From: Akkermansiaceae bacterium
Lineage (GTDB): Bacteria; Verrucomicrobiota; Verrucomicrobiia; Verrucomicrobiales; Akkermansiaceae
NCBI GenBank assembly: GCA_025457625.1
Contig: JALOUA010000006.1
Location: 1-46,900 of the forward strand
DNA: 46,900 nt
Direction of reading: 5' to 3'
Each line of letters opens with the position of its first letter. Position 1 is the stretch's first letter. Below the pieces are notes generated by a model. That model saw only the letters and a list, made by a program, of their open reading frames with translations. It was not told the DNA's origin and did not search any database. Both the position numbers and the translations under genes were made by a program. Shown in pieces: positions 18,679 through 26,887 of the stretch.

Positions 18679-20037
18679 ATGTGGAAAGGCCGCTTCTCCC
18701 AAGACACCTCCTCACTCGTCCAGCAGTTCGGTGAGTCCATCTCCTATGACTGGCGGCTTTTCCCGCATGACATCGCCGGCTCGATCGCCCATGCCCGCGC
18801 GCAGAAAAACGCCGGATTGCTGAGCGGGGAGGAGTTTTCCCAAATCGAAAGCGGCCTGCTTGATATCAAGGCGGACATCGTCAGCGGCAACTTCGAGTTC
18901 AAGGCCTCGCTCGAAGACATCCACATGAACATCGAGGCCGAGCTCACGCGCCGCATCGGCCCGGCGGGCGCCAAGCTCCACACCGCCCGCTCGCGCAACG
19001 ACCAGGTCGCCACCGACACCCGCCTCTACTGCCGCACCGAAATCGACGGACTGCTGCTGGAAACCACCAGCCTGCAGCTCGCCCTGCTCGACCGCGCGGA
19101 TCAATACGCCGCCACCGTCATCCCCGGCTACACGCACCTCCAGCGCGGCCAGCCGGTGACCGCCGGCCACCATTTCCTCGCCTACGTGGAAATGCTGGAG
19201 CGCGACAAGTCGCGTCTCACCGACTGCCGCAAGCGCCTCAACATCTCACCGCTCGGCTCGGGCGCGCTCGCCGGCTCCACCATCAACCTCGACCGCCGCG
19301 CCATCGCCGCCGAGCTCGGCTTCGACGGCGTGACGCACAACTCGATGGATGCCATCGCCGACCGCGACTACATCGCGGAGCTGTTGTTCGCCATCTCGCT
19401 TTGCGGCGCGCACCTGTCCCGCCTCAGCGAGGACCTCATCCTCTGGTGCACCGCGGAGTTCGCCTTCGCCTCCCTGTCAGACGCGCACACCACCGGCTCC
19501 TCGCTCATGCCGCAGAAGAAGAACCCGGACGTCTGCGAGCTCACGCGCGGCAAGACCGGCCGCCTCGTCGGCAACCTGATGAACCTGTTAGCGACGCTCA
19601 AGGGACTGCCGCTCACCTACAACCGCGACCTCCAGGAGGACAAACCGCCGCTCTTCGACTCGGTGGACACGCTGCGCCTCATCCTGGCCGTCAACACCGA
19701 GATGATCGCCGCCATGGAACTCAACGGGGAGAAATGCCGCGCCGCCGCCGCCGATCCGCTGCTGCTGGCCACCGACCTCGCCGATTACCTCGTCAACAAG
19801 GGCATCCCGTTCCGCCATGCGCATGAACTCGTCGGCAAGGCGGTGGCCGCCGCCATCGCAACCGGCACGCCGCTCGACCAACTCGACCTCGCCGCCATCG
19901 ACCCCGCCTACGGGCCGGATGCCAGGCAGGTCTTTTCGCTCGAACGCGCGCTCAAGGCCCGCAGCAATCCCGGCTCGCCCTCCATTGAGAACGTCCGCGC
20001 GGAAATTTCCCGCTGGCATGCGTTGCTCCGCCCGTGA
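18679..20037 (+). CDS. argH: Argininosuccinate lyase
   Basis: ArgH catalyses the last step of arginine synthesis, splitting argininosuccinate into arginine and fumarate. The protein is 452 residues, close to the 455-465 norm. It starts MWKGRFSQDTSSLVQQFGES and has the superfamily regions EDIHMNIEAELTRRIGPAGA, HTARSRNDQVATDTRLY, PGYTHLQRGQPVTAGHHFLA and the signature GSSLMPQKKNPD at about 273-284, including the catalytic serine loop. The next gene, tsaB, begins 4 nt after its stop. Confidence 0.97.
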   Translation: MWKGRFSQDTSSLVQQFGESISYDWRLFPHDIAGSIAHARAQKNAGLLSGEEFSQIESGLLDIKADIVSGNFEFKASLEDIHMNIEAELTRRIGPAGAKLHTARSRNDQVATDTRLYCRTEIDGLLLETTSLQLALLDRADQYAATVIPGYTHLQRGQPVTAGHHFLAYVEMLERDKSRLTDCRKRLNISPLGSGALAGSTINLDRRAIAAELGFDGVTHNSMDAIADRDYIAELLFAISLCGAHLSRLSEDLILWCTAEFAFASLSDAHTTGSSLMPQKKNPDVCELTRGKTGRLVGNLMNLLATLKGLPLTYNRDLQEDKPPLFDSVDTLRLILAVNTEMIAAMELNGEKCRAAAADPLLLATDLADYLVNKGIPFRHAHELVGKAVAAAIATGTPLDQLDLAAIDPAYGPDARQVFSLERALKARSNPGSPSIENVRAEISRWHALLRP

Positions 20038-20041
20038 TGCC

Positions 20042-20716
20042 ATGGCCGCCTGTTCGCTGGTCATCGAAACCTCCACCCCCCGCGCCTCGATCACGCGGGT
20101 GGACGCGGACGGCCGCAACGAGACACGGGAATTCCACAGCGACCGCCATCACAACGCGCTGCTCTTCGGGCCGCTGCGGGAATTGTTAGACGGCATGCCG
20201 CGTCCGGAAATCCCGCTCGTGCTCGTCGGCAGCGGCCCTGGAAGTTACAGCGGCACGCGCGTGGGCATCGCCGCCGCGCAGGGCGTGGCCATCGCCATGG
20301 GCTGCCCCGCGGTGGCGGTGCCATCGATCCTTGCCGTGCCATCCGTGGCAAACGGCGCACGTTGCCTGGCCATCGGCGACGCGCGCCGCGGCAGCTTCTG
20401 GCATGCCACGATCACCGGCTTCGAATTGCCCGAGCCACCCGCGCTCTGTGACGCCGCGGAGCTGGTGTCCCGCATCGCACGGGCGCTCTCCGATGGAACC
20501 GCGGTTTTTTCCTTCGAGGATCCCTCGCGTTTCCCTCTCGGCCCGGAGCTTGCGGGCCTCGTCAAACAGGAATTCCCGGATGCCCCGCGGCTTTGGAGAG
20601 CATGGTTGTCCTCAACGGCTGAGACGCGCCGCATCCGGACCACCGCCATCCCCCAACCCCTCTACCTCAAGCCTCCCCATATCACTCCGTCCAAGCGCCC
20701 GCCGCTGATGGGATGA
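20042..20716 (+). CDS. tsaB: tRNA threonylcarbamoyladenosine biosynthesis protein TsaB
   Basis: TsaB is the partner of TsaD in forming t6A37 on ANN-decoding tRNAs. The ATG at 20042 gives 224 residues: MAACSLVIETSTPRASITRV, then a His-rich segment (EFHSDRHHNALLFGPLREL) and the typical GSGPGSYSGTRVGIAAAQGV motif. The conserved C-terminal part is degenerate, as usual for TsaB, which lacks the metal site of TsaD. The open frame could start up to 225 nt earlier inside argH, but the close coupling to the argH stop favours 20042. It carries one TGTTAGA motif at 20184. Confidence 0.9.
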   Translation: MAACSLVIETSTPRASITRVDADGRNETREFHSDRHHNALLFGPLRELLDGMPRPEIPLVLVGSGPGSYSGTRVGIAAAQGVAIAMGCPAVAVPSILAVPSVANGARCLAIGDARRGSFWHATITGFELPEPPALCDAAELVSRIARALSDGTAVFSFEDPSRFPLGPELAGLVKQEFPDAPRLWRAWLSSTAETRRIRTTAIPQPLYLKPPHITPSKRPPLMG

Positions 20717-21017
20717 GCCCGGAGCACGGGTCACAGAACCGCACTCCCGCGGGCTGTGGCGTGGAAGCCGGCAAACCCGGTGACTTCAAACCCACACCAC
20801 CGGGAAACGGGGAGCCGCCGCAGCTCGGGGAAAAAGCGCCCCGCATCCCCGCCCGGAAGGCGCTGAGGAGACGGCCGTGGCATACTCATCCGCGGCGCGT
20901 GGCGCGAACCGCGGCTCGAGCGCGAGACAGTGAAACGGTTTCCCGCATCCGCAGGGGAACACGCCGGAGGTTTTTTGCGCTTGCGGGTGGCCCGTCCGGC
21001 AAGTGGAGTGCCCGCCG
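20717..21017. other. Intergenic region, GC-rich, no supported gene
   Basis: About 300 nt between tsaB and the M23 peptidase gene. A 102-codon plus-strand frame starting with an ATGA overlap at 20713 has Arg/Pro-rich, unrecognisable content and I do not support it. Several GC-rich inverted repeats are present. A GGAAGGCG...GAGGAGAC-GGCC stretch at about 20850-20875 superficially recalls cobalamin riboswitch boxes but the core does not align (see rejected items). Confidence 0.5.
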
Positions 21018-21683
21018 ATGACGCGCTGGCGCCCAAACCCGAAGCAATGGATCACCGGCTGTCTGGCCCTGATCGTTTGCCTGTTCGCGCTGCCAGCGTC
21101 CGGCCAGACGCTGAAGGTCAACTTCGCGGATGGTTTCGACTTCCCGGTCGGCAAGCCGAACGCCGACGGTTACTACAAGTCGCGCGGACTGCGTTTGCGC
21201 TCGCCCAAACACTTCGGCGAGGACTGGAACGGCCGCGCCGGCGGCAATTCCGACCTCGGCGATCCGGTCTATGCGATCGCTGAAGGCGTGGTCACTTTCG
21301 CCTACAACGTCCGTGGCGGATGGGGCAACGTCGTGATGACCCGCCATGCCTACCGCGACCCGGCCAGCGGCCAGGTGAAGTTCATCGACACGCTCAACGG
21401 CCACCTCGACCGCATGCTGGTGCGCACCGGCCAGATCATCAAGCGCGGCCAGCAGATCGGCACCATCGGCACCAACTCCGGCATGTATCCGGCCCACCTG
21501 CATTTCGAAATGCGCCACAACATCCGCATCGGCCTGCATCGCGACGTGGCCCCGGACGACATGGTCAACTGGGCGGATCCCACGCAGTTCATCAACCGCC
21601 ACCGCAAGCTCAACCGCGAGTGGCGGCCGGCGGCGATGCCCATCGGCACCTACAAGGAATACAAGGGGTTCAGGGGTCTGTAA
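21018..21683 (+). CDS. Exported M23-family metallopeptidase (LytM fold)
   Basis: M23 enzymes cut peptide crosslinks in peptidoglycan. From the ATG at 21018 the protein has 221 residues; an ATG 15 nt upstream is an alternative. A basic start and hydrophobic segment (WITGCLALIVCLFALPASGQ) form a signal peptide. The zinc site is complete: HFGED (His65, Asp69) and HLHFEM (His160, His162), with the fold segments GDPVYAIAEGVVTFAYNVRG, GWGNVVMTRH and TGQIIKRGQQIGTIGTNSG between. It is therefore likely active in the periplasm. The last ~30 residues (RKLNREWRPAAMPIGTYKEY) are not part of the domain. Confidence 0.9.
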   Translation: MTRWRPNPKQWITGCLALIVCLFALPASGQTLKVNFADGFDFPVGKPNADGYYKSRGLRLRSPKHFGEDWNGRAGGNSDLGDPVYAIAEGVVTFAYNVRGGWGNVVMTRHAYRDPASGQVKFIDTLNGHLDRMLVRTGQIIKRGQQIGTIGTNSGMYPAHLHFEMRHNIRIGLHRDVAPDDMVNWADPTQFINRHRKLNREWRPAAMPIGTYKEYKGFRGL

Positions 21684-21696
21684 GTCCGCCGCCGCC

Positions 21697-22617
21697 ATGG
21701 AATCACCGGAACCGAACCAGACCATCGAAGCAAGCGATGCGCCCGCCAAACCCGGCCTGCGCCAGGATCTCGCGGTGCTGATGAAGGTGCGGCTCAATTT
21801 CTTCGTCCTCATCACCACCTTCTTCGGATTCCTGCTGGCCTCGCGCGGCGGCCCCTTCGAGTGGATGAAGCTGCTGCACACGATTCTCGGCGCGGCGGCC
21901 GCCGCCTTCGGCTCCGCGGCCTTCAACCAACTCATGGAGGTGGATCTCGACGCGCGCATGAAACGCACCGCCGACCGCCCCCTGCCCTCGCGGCGCATGG
22001 ACCCGCTGGTGGCCTTCGGCATCGGCTGGGTGCTTTCCGCCATCGGCATCATCCACCTCGCGGTGCAGGTCGGCCATTTCGCCGCCTACCTCACCGCGGC
22101 GACCATCGCGATCTATGTCTTTGTTTACACGCCGCTCAAGCGCGTGAGTTCCACCAACACGCTGGTGGGCGCGGTGCCGGGCGCGATCCCGCCGGTCATC
22201 GGCTGGGTCGGGGCAGGCGGCGCCCCCGGCTGGGAGGCGTGGTTTCTCTTCGGCCTGCTGTTCTTCTGGCAACTGCCGCACTTCATCGCCATCAACTGGC
22301 TGTGCCGCGACGAGTATGAGTCGGTCGGCTACAAGATGTGGTCGAACGGCGATCTGACAGGCAGGAAAAGCGGCATCCTCTCCGCGGTTTTCGCCCTGAT
22401 GCTCGCGGCGTGGTCGCTGCTGCCGGCTTTGCTCGGCTTCGCCAACCTGTTGTGGACGCTGCTGGGTCCGCTGCTCGCGCTGGTGATGATGGCGCTGGCG
22501 GTGAGGTTCGCCCGCGACGGCGAGCGGACCTCGGCGCGGCGCCTGTTCTTGTTCACCTTGCTATACCTGCCGGTGGCGCTGCTGGTGCTGACGCTGGCAT
22601 GGAGAGTCCGGGCATGA
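21697..22617 (+). CDS. ctaB: Protoheme IX farnesyltransferase
   Basis: This UbiA-family membrane prenyltransferase adds a farnesyl group to heme b, giving heme O for terminal oxidases. The protein is 306 residues with 7-9 hydrophobic segments. The two Asp-rich sites are present: NQLMEVDLDARMKRTADRPL (first) and the second near WLCRDEYESVGYKMW. VYTPLKRVSSTNTLVGAVPG and GAIPPVIGWVGAGGAPGWEA match the family. The cytochrome oxidase genes themselves are not in this window. It is 13 nt after the M23 gene and 6 nt before the glycosylase gene. Confidence 0.95.
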   Translation: MESPEPNQTIEASDAPAKPGLRQDLAVLMKVRLNFFVLITTFFGFLLASRGGPFEWMKLLHTILGAAAAAFGSAAFNQLMEVDLDARMKRTADRPLPSRRMDPLVAFGIGWVLSAIGIIHLAVQVGHFAAYLTAATIAIYVFVYTPLKRVSSTNTLVGAVPGAIPPVIGWVGAGGAPGWEAWFLFGLLFFWQLPHFIAINWLCRDEYESVGYKMWSNGDLTGRKSGILSAVFALMLAAWSLLPALLGFANLLWTLLGPLLALVMMALAVRFARDGERTSARRLFLFTLLYLPVALLVLTLAWRVRA

Positions 22618-22623
22618 GTTGTC

Positions 22624-23340
22624 ATGAGGGAATTGATCGCATCTTCCAAACGCCTCGGCGCCGCCCTCGGCGGACTGCGCTTCAGCGCGCCGGTGGACCG
22701 CGTCTATCAGCCGCTGGATTACGCATGGCGTCCGCATCAGCGCTATTTGGAGAAATATGCCGCGGGCCCGAAACGCGTGTTGTTTCTCGGCATGAACCCC
22801 GGCCCGTTCGGCATGGCGCAGACGGGCGTGCCCTTCGGCGAGGTCGCCGCCGTGCGCGACTGGCTCGGCATCGAGGAACCGGTGGGCAAGCCGCGCAACG
22901 AACACCCGAAGCGGCCGGTCGAGGGTTTCCAGTGCAAGCGGTCCGAAGTCAGCGGCCGACGCCTGTGGGGATTGTTCGCGGAGCGTTTCGACCATGCGGA
23001 ATCGTTCTTCAAACAACACTTCGTGCTCAACTACTGCCCGCTGGTGTGGATGAGCGCAACCGGTGCCAACCTCACGCCCGACAAACTTCCCGCCACTGAA
23101 ATGGAGCCGGTGGAAAAAGCCTGCCTGCAGCATCTCGGCGAGGTCATTTCCATCATGCGGCCGTCATTCCTCATCGGCATCGGCGGCTATGCCGAAGACC
23201 GCCTGCGGCGCGCGGCGCAAACCACCGGCAGCGCCGCGGTGATCGGCCGCATCCTGCATCCCTCGCCCGCATCCCCCGCCGCCAACCGCGGCTGGGCGGA
23301 GGCCGCCTCACGCCAGCTCGCGGATCTCGGCGTGTGGTGA
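22624..23340 (+). CDS. SMUG1-type uracil-DNA glycosylase
   Basis: SMUG1 removes uracil and oxidised pyrimidines from DNA, starting base excision repair. The protein is 238 residues. The similarity is strong and collinear: FLGMNPGPFGMAQTGVPFGE (motif 1, with the catalytic-site GMNPGPFGM near 56-64), VRDWLGIEEPV, EHPKRPVEGFQCKRSEVSGR, NYCPLVWMSATGANLTPDKL and LHPSPASPAANRGWAEAASR (motif 2, HPSP). SMUG1 is best known from animals but occurs in some bacteria, Planctomycetes-Verrucomicrobia among them. It ends where the toxin-antitoxin pair begins. Confidence 0.93.
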   Translation: MRELIASSKRLGAALGGLRFSAPVDRVYQPLDYAWRPHQRYLEKYAAGPKRVLFLGMNPGPFGMAQTGVPFGEVAAVRDWLGIEEPVGKPRNEHPKRPVEGFQCKRSEVSGRRLWGLFAERFDHAESFFKQHFVLNYCPLVWMSATGANLTPDKLPATEMEPVEKACLQHLGEVISIMRPSFLIGIGGYAEDRLRRAAQTTGSAAVIGRILHPSPASPAANRGWAEAASRQLADLGVW

Positions 23341-23396
23341 AGACCGGACTCCACAAGTCTCTTGATTCGCCCATTGGAGAATGTTTTCATACACGC

Positions 23397-23666
23397 GTGA
23401 ACGGCCTGTCCACTTATCTTTTCTGGGATACTCCGGCCGACGCCGTGGACCCGGATCGTCACGCGGCCTGGTTGGTCAGGCGTGTTCTGGAATACGGCTC
23501 TTGGAGTGATTGGCAGTCTCTCGTGGACTATTACGGCAAACCTCGTCTGGCGCGCACCGTCGTCGGCTTGCGCGCGCTCAACCCGCGGGCCTTCGCGTTT
23601 TGCCGCGCCTGGTTCCGACTTCCCGCCACTGACTTCCGATGCTCCACCTCAGCGCAGTTCCGGTAG
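23397..23666 (+). CDS. DUF6922-type protein, probable antitoxin of AbiEii-like pair
   Basis: A short protein of 89 residues (GTG at 23397) or longer if the GTG at 23334 is used, which would overlap the SMUG1 stop. The content matches my recollection of the DUF6922 family: LSTYLFWDTPADAVDPDRHA, AWLVRRVLEYGSWSDWQSLV, DYYGKPRLARTVVGLRALNP and RAFAFCRAWFRLP. These proteins typically precede AbiEii-type nucleotidyltransferases. The gene overlaps the next by 28 nt, supporting translational coupling. Antitoxin function is inferred only from context. Confidence 0.75.
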   Translation: MNGLSTYLFWDTPADAVDPDRHAAWLVRRVLEYGSWSDWQSLVDYYGKPRLARTVVGLRALNPRAFAFCRAWFRLPATDFRCSTSAQFR

Positions 23667-24247
23667 CCGTTCTCGAGGTTCTGGACCGGGTGGCGCCGTG
23701 TCTGGCAGCGCAGGGGTTTTCACTGGCAGGCGGAACCTCACTCGCTTTGAGATTCGGTCACCGAATCTCGGCGGATCTCGATTTTTTCACCACGGATGAA
23801 TTCGGGGCCAATGATCTCATCGCGAAACTCGGCGCATCCGCGGCCGAAGTGATCGATAAATCCAGTGGAACATTGCGATTGCTTGTCGGCGGAGTGAAAA
23901 TCGATTGCCTGCGTCATGCCTATCCATTGATCAACCCGCCGGATATCATCGGGAGCCTCAGGATGTGGTCGGTGGCCGATGTGGCGGCCATGAAACTCAA
24001 CGCGATCACCAACCGCGGCTGCAAAAAGGATTTCTACGACCTTCATGCCTTGTTGAAACATCACTCTTTGCCCGACCTGCTGGATGTCTATTGCCAAAAG
24101 TATTCGGTAGAGAACCGTTTCATGGTCATCCGCAGCCTCGTGTGGTTCGAAGACGCGGATGACGAGCCGGATCCCATTTCACAGGTGGAAGTCGCTTGGA
24201 CGGACGTGAAAGCCGCGATCAGCGAATCGGTCGCGTGTCTGCGATGA
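23639..24247 (+). CDS. AbiEii/AbiGii-family nucleotidyltransferase, probable toxin
   Basis: AbiEii-like nucleotidyltransferases act as toxins, in some cases by modifying tRNA ends. The protein is 202 residues. The nucleotidyltransferase signature is intact: AGGTSLALRFGHRISADLDF, with GGTS near 31-34 and metal-binding Asp46/Asp48, and a later KKDFYDLHALL segment typical of the family. A beta-strand run (GTLRLLVGGVKIDCLRH) follows the active site. No signal peptide. Together with the preceding gene it forms a compact two-gene module inserted between housekeeping genes. Its GC content is a little lower than that of the surrounding genes. Confidence 0.85.
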   Translation: MLHLSAVPVAVLEVLDRVAPCLAAQGFSLAGGTSLALRFGHRISADLDFFTTDEFGANDLIAKLGASAAEVIDKSSGTLRLLVGGVKIDCLRHAYPLINPPDIIGSLRMWSVADVAAMKLNAITNRGCKKDFYDLHALLKHHSLPDLLDVYCQKYSVENRFMVIRSLVWFEDADDEPDPISQVEVAWTDVKAAISESVACLR

Positions 24248-24252
24248 GCCAC

Positions 24253-24624
24253 TCATCCGCGGTTGCGGCGCGCGGCGATGAACGAGCGGATCGCCGCCAC
24301 GAAAAACACCCCGCATGTCAGAAACAGCACGACCGATCCCTGGACGGAGGCCTGCGTGAAATCAAAACCGCGCACCTTGACCGGCATGCAGGCGCCGAGC
24401 ATGCCGATGAGCGCGGCGAGCACGGCGATGTGCATCGCATGCTTGTGCAGCGCGGGTTTGAGCGTGGATGCCAGCCACGCGATCAGGAAGGCCACGCCAA
24501 TCCATGCCGGAATGAGCGCGGTTTTGGAAACCACGCCCGTCTGTGCGTTCGGGGTGCCCTGGGTGTAGCCGTAGAGGCCGACGAGGATGCAGAGGATGGC
24601 GGTGACGAGTGTGAGGTTGCGCAT
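24253..24624 (-). CDS. Small membrane protein, unknown function
   Basis: From the ATG at 24624 the protein has 123 residues with four predicted membrane helices: LTLVTAILCILVGLYGYTQG, TALIPAWIGVAFLIAWLAST, AMHIAVLAALIGMLGACMPV and VVLFLTCGVFFVAAIRSFIA. The order and the AWIGVAF/HAMHIAV spacing recall uncharacterised four-helix proteins common in Planctomycetes-Verrucomicrobia-type genomes, but I cannot name it. It converges with the nucleotidyltransferase gene (5 nt between ends). Confidence 0.8.
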   Translation of the reverse strand: MRNLTLVTAILCILVGLYGYTQGTPNAQTGVVSKTALIPAWIGVAFLIAWLASTLKPALHKHAMHIAVLAALIGMLGACMPVKVRGFDFTQASVQGSVVLFLTCGVFFVAAIRSFIAARRNRG

Positions 24625-24736
24625 GGTGGTGTGACTCGGGGTTGCGGGATCATTCTCCCGAGCTTGCGGTTTCCTGCAAGCGCGATGGTGGAATTTGCAT
24701 TGACCGCATGCGCCGCCCGCCAAGACTCGCCGCAGC

Positions 24737-25597
24737 ATGAAACATCAGATGCTTTCCCTCCTCCTGTTCGGCCTCGCCAGCCACCTCGCCATTGCCGCGG
24801 AAGGCATCGCCTTCGGCCCGGTGCGCGCGCAGCCCGGCGAACGCGTCCGCCTCACCTCGCGCTCGGAATCCCGTGATGGCGTGCTCGAAATCACCAGGGA
24901 CGGCAAAACCAGCAAGGAAACCATGCGCTTTTTCCGCGAGCGCGAGTTGTGCTGGACCTTCCGCGACCCTGCGGCGGACGGCAGCGTGCGCGGCATGGTC
25001 GAGATCACAAAAATGGACACCTTCACCACCACCACCGTCGGCGGGCGCGAGGAGAAAACCGAAGACCGCAGCCCGCTCAACGGCAGGATGTTTGCGATGA
25101 CCAAGTCACCCAAGGGCGAGTGGTCGTTCGAACTCGACGGCTCGATCCCCCGCCAGCGCATCCAGAAGGAGATCGACGAACTCACCGTCTATCTCAAACG
25201 CCGCTGGTATCCCGAACGCATGGTCAAGGTCGGCGACTCATGGGAATTCGATCCCTCATGGATCCGCATGATCCTCCAGCGGGATCTGGAGCGGGCCCAG
25301 TTGATAGGAACCATGAAACTACGCCAGATCCGCCACACCGCGAAAAAGACCACCGCCGTGATCGATGTCTCGGTGCGCGGCAGCGGCGGCAACTTCCAGG
25401 CGGATGGCACCGAACAGAACGCGAGAATCGAACTCAAGGGCCAGGTCACGGTGGACCTCAAAACCATGCTCGACGAATCACTCGAACTCGATGGCGTGCT
25501 GGAAACCCGCAGCGGCAGAGTGAGCGAATCGAAAAAGGCCAACCTGCCGATCCGCCTCGTCGTGAACAAATCCTTCGTCAGGGGCGCGGGGTTTTGA
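24737..25597 (+). CDS. Exported protein, unknown function
   Basis: 286 residues with a signal peptide (MKHQMLSLLLFGLASHLAIA, cut near AAE). The mature part is mostly beta-strand-like, polar and Thr/Arg-rich: ERVRLTSRSESRDGVLEITR, EITKMDTFTTTTVGGREEKT and EIDELTVYLKRRWYPERMVK. A Trp-containing VGDSWEFDPSWIRMILQRDL segment stands out. I do not recognise a family. The next gene, also exported, follows after 27 nt in the same direction, so the two may be co-expressed. Confidence 0.8.
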   Translation: MKHQMLSLLLFGLASHLAIAAEGIAFGPVRAQPGERVRLTSRSESRDGVLEITRDGKTSKETMRFFRERELCWTFRDPAADGSVRGMVEITKMDTFTTTTVGGREEKTEDRSPLNGRMFAMTKSPKGEWSFELDGSIPRQRIQKEIDELTVYLKRRWYPERMVKVGDSWEFDPSWIRMILQRDLERAQLIGTMKLRQIRHTAKKTTAVIDVSVRGSGGNFQADGTEQNARIELKGQVTVDLKTMLDESLELDGVLETRSGRVSESKKANLPIRLVVNKSFVRGAGF

Positions 25598-25624
25598 GAA
25601 ACATCCGTTCAACCGTCCATCCCC

Positions 25625-26866
25625 ATGAAAACCATCCATCTGACGGCGATTGCCGCCATCGCCCTTAGCCAGGCCGCGTCCGCCGAGGCGCCCGCAGCCT
25701 TTGAAACGGCCGTCACGCTCAACGCCGCCGACCTGCTGCCCGCGGAGCAGTTGCGCGGACCCTCGCACCGCGTGCGCGACAGGGTAATGACGGATGGTTT
25801 CCTCGCGCATTTCGAAATCGACACCGACTTCGGCACCTTCGAAGCCGTCGGCGTGCCCCAGGTGAATCGCCGGATTGTGGAAGCCGATGCCATCCGCAAA
25901 CTCGTGGAAACGTCCAAGAGCGACCTGTTTGCCGAAGGCTTGAAACGCTCGGTCAACCAGCCGATCGACGCGGTGAAAAACATCGTCACGGACCCGGTGA
26001 CCTCGATCAAGCGCGCGCCGAAAACCGTCGGCCACTTCTTCAGCAAAGTGGGCGCGTCCGTCGAGCGCGGCGTGGACAGGATCAAGGCGGATCAAGAGGC
26101 CGGCCAAGGCCCGTCCGCCGCGGCAATCGGCAGGGGGGCGAGGAATGCCGCAGGCTTCGACAAGGCGAAACTCGACACCGCCCGCCAGCTTGGCGTGGAC
26201 CCCTATTCGGACAACACGCGCCTGCAGGAGGAGATGGACAAAGTCACCTGGGCCTTCTTCGCCGGCGGCCTGCCGCTGCGCATCGGCGCCGCCATCGCCT
26301 CCGCCGGTGTCGCGGTGGCCGCCACCAACATGGTGGGTGTGCCGGAGGAAACCTACGCCCTCACCCAGGCCGAGCTCGCCTTGCGCGACAACCGGTCTCT
26401 CACGGCCATGGGCCTGAAGGAGGAGGACATCAAGACTTTCCAGATCCAGCCGAACCTCAGCACCACGCGCCGCCACCGCATCGTCAAGTCGCTCGAAGCC
26501 CTGCCCGCCGCCGCCGGCCGCGGGCGCGTCATCCTGCTCGCCAATTCCTGCGAAAACCCGGATCAGGCGGATTTCCTGATCGCCGCGCTCGAGACGCTCG
26601 CACATCGCCAGCGCACCGGAGCGGCCGATTACAAGCAACTCCATGTCTTCGGCCGCCTGCCCGGCGCCACCACCGCCACCGGCATGCTGGAAGTGCCCGC
26701 TCCGGTCGATCACGTCACATGGACCGAACAAGTCGCCGCCTTCGCCAGGCGCGACGACCTCGGCACCGCGCCCAAGTCGCTCATCCACACCGGCAAGCTC
26801 TCGCCCGCCACCGCCGCGGGCTTTGCCGCCGCCGGATGGCAAACGGTCGCCGTGCCTTATCCCTGA
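25625..26866 (+). CDS. Exported protein, unknown function
   Basis: 413 residues with a signal peptide (MKTIHLTAIAAIALSQAASA). The N-terminal part (GPSHRVRDRVMTDGFLAHFE, IDTDFGTFEAVG) and central part (EGLKRSVNQPIDAVKNIVTD, PVTSIKRAPKTVGHFFSKVG, LDTARQLGVDPYSDNTRLQE) recall an uncharacterised family also found in Proteobacteria. A hydrophobic stretch GGLPLRIGAAIASAGVAVAA may be membrane-associated. The C-terminal third is Ala-rich (PAPVDHVTWTEQVAAFARRD). No catalytic motif is evident. It is followed 21 nt later by the phosphofructokinase gene. Confidence 0.82.
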   Translation: MKTIHLTAIAAIALSQAASAEAPAAFETAVTLNAADLLPAEQLRGPSHRVRDRVMTDGFLAHFEIDTDFGTFEAVGVPQVNRRIVEADAIRKLVETSKSDLFAEGLKRSVNQPIDAVKNIVTDPVTSIKRAPKTVGHFFSKVGASVERGVDRIKADQEAGQGPSAAAIGRGARNAAGFDKAKLDTARQLGVDPYSDNTRLQEEMDKVTWAFFAGGLPLRIGAAIASAGVAVAATNMVGVPEETYALTQAELALRDNRSLTAMGLKEEDIKTFQIQPNLSTTRRHRIVKSLEALPAAAGRGRVILLANSCENPDQADFLIAALETLAHRQRTGAADYKQLHVFGRLPGATTATGMLEVPAPVDHVTWTEQVAAFARRDDLGTAPKSLIHTGKLSPATAAGFAAAGWQTVAVPYP

Positions 26867-26887
26867 GCCGCAGCCAACCGCCCCGCC

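Noticed and set aside
20840-20880. Possible cobalamin riboswitch before the M23 peptidase gene
   Set aside because: GGAAGGCG and GAGGAGAC-GGCC resemble boxes of the element, but the core region (GGTG-AA-TCC-GCC-ACTG) does not align and no cobalamin-related gene follows.
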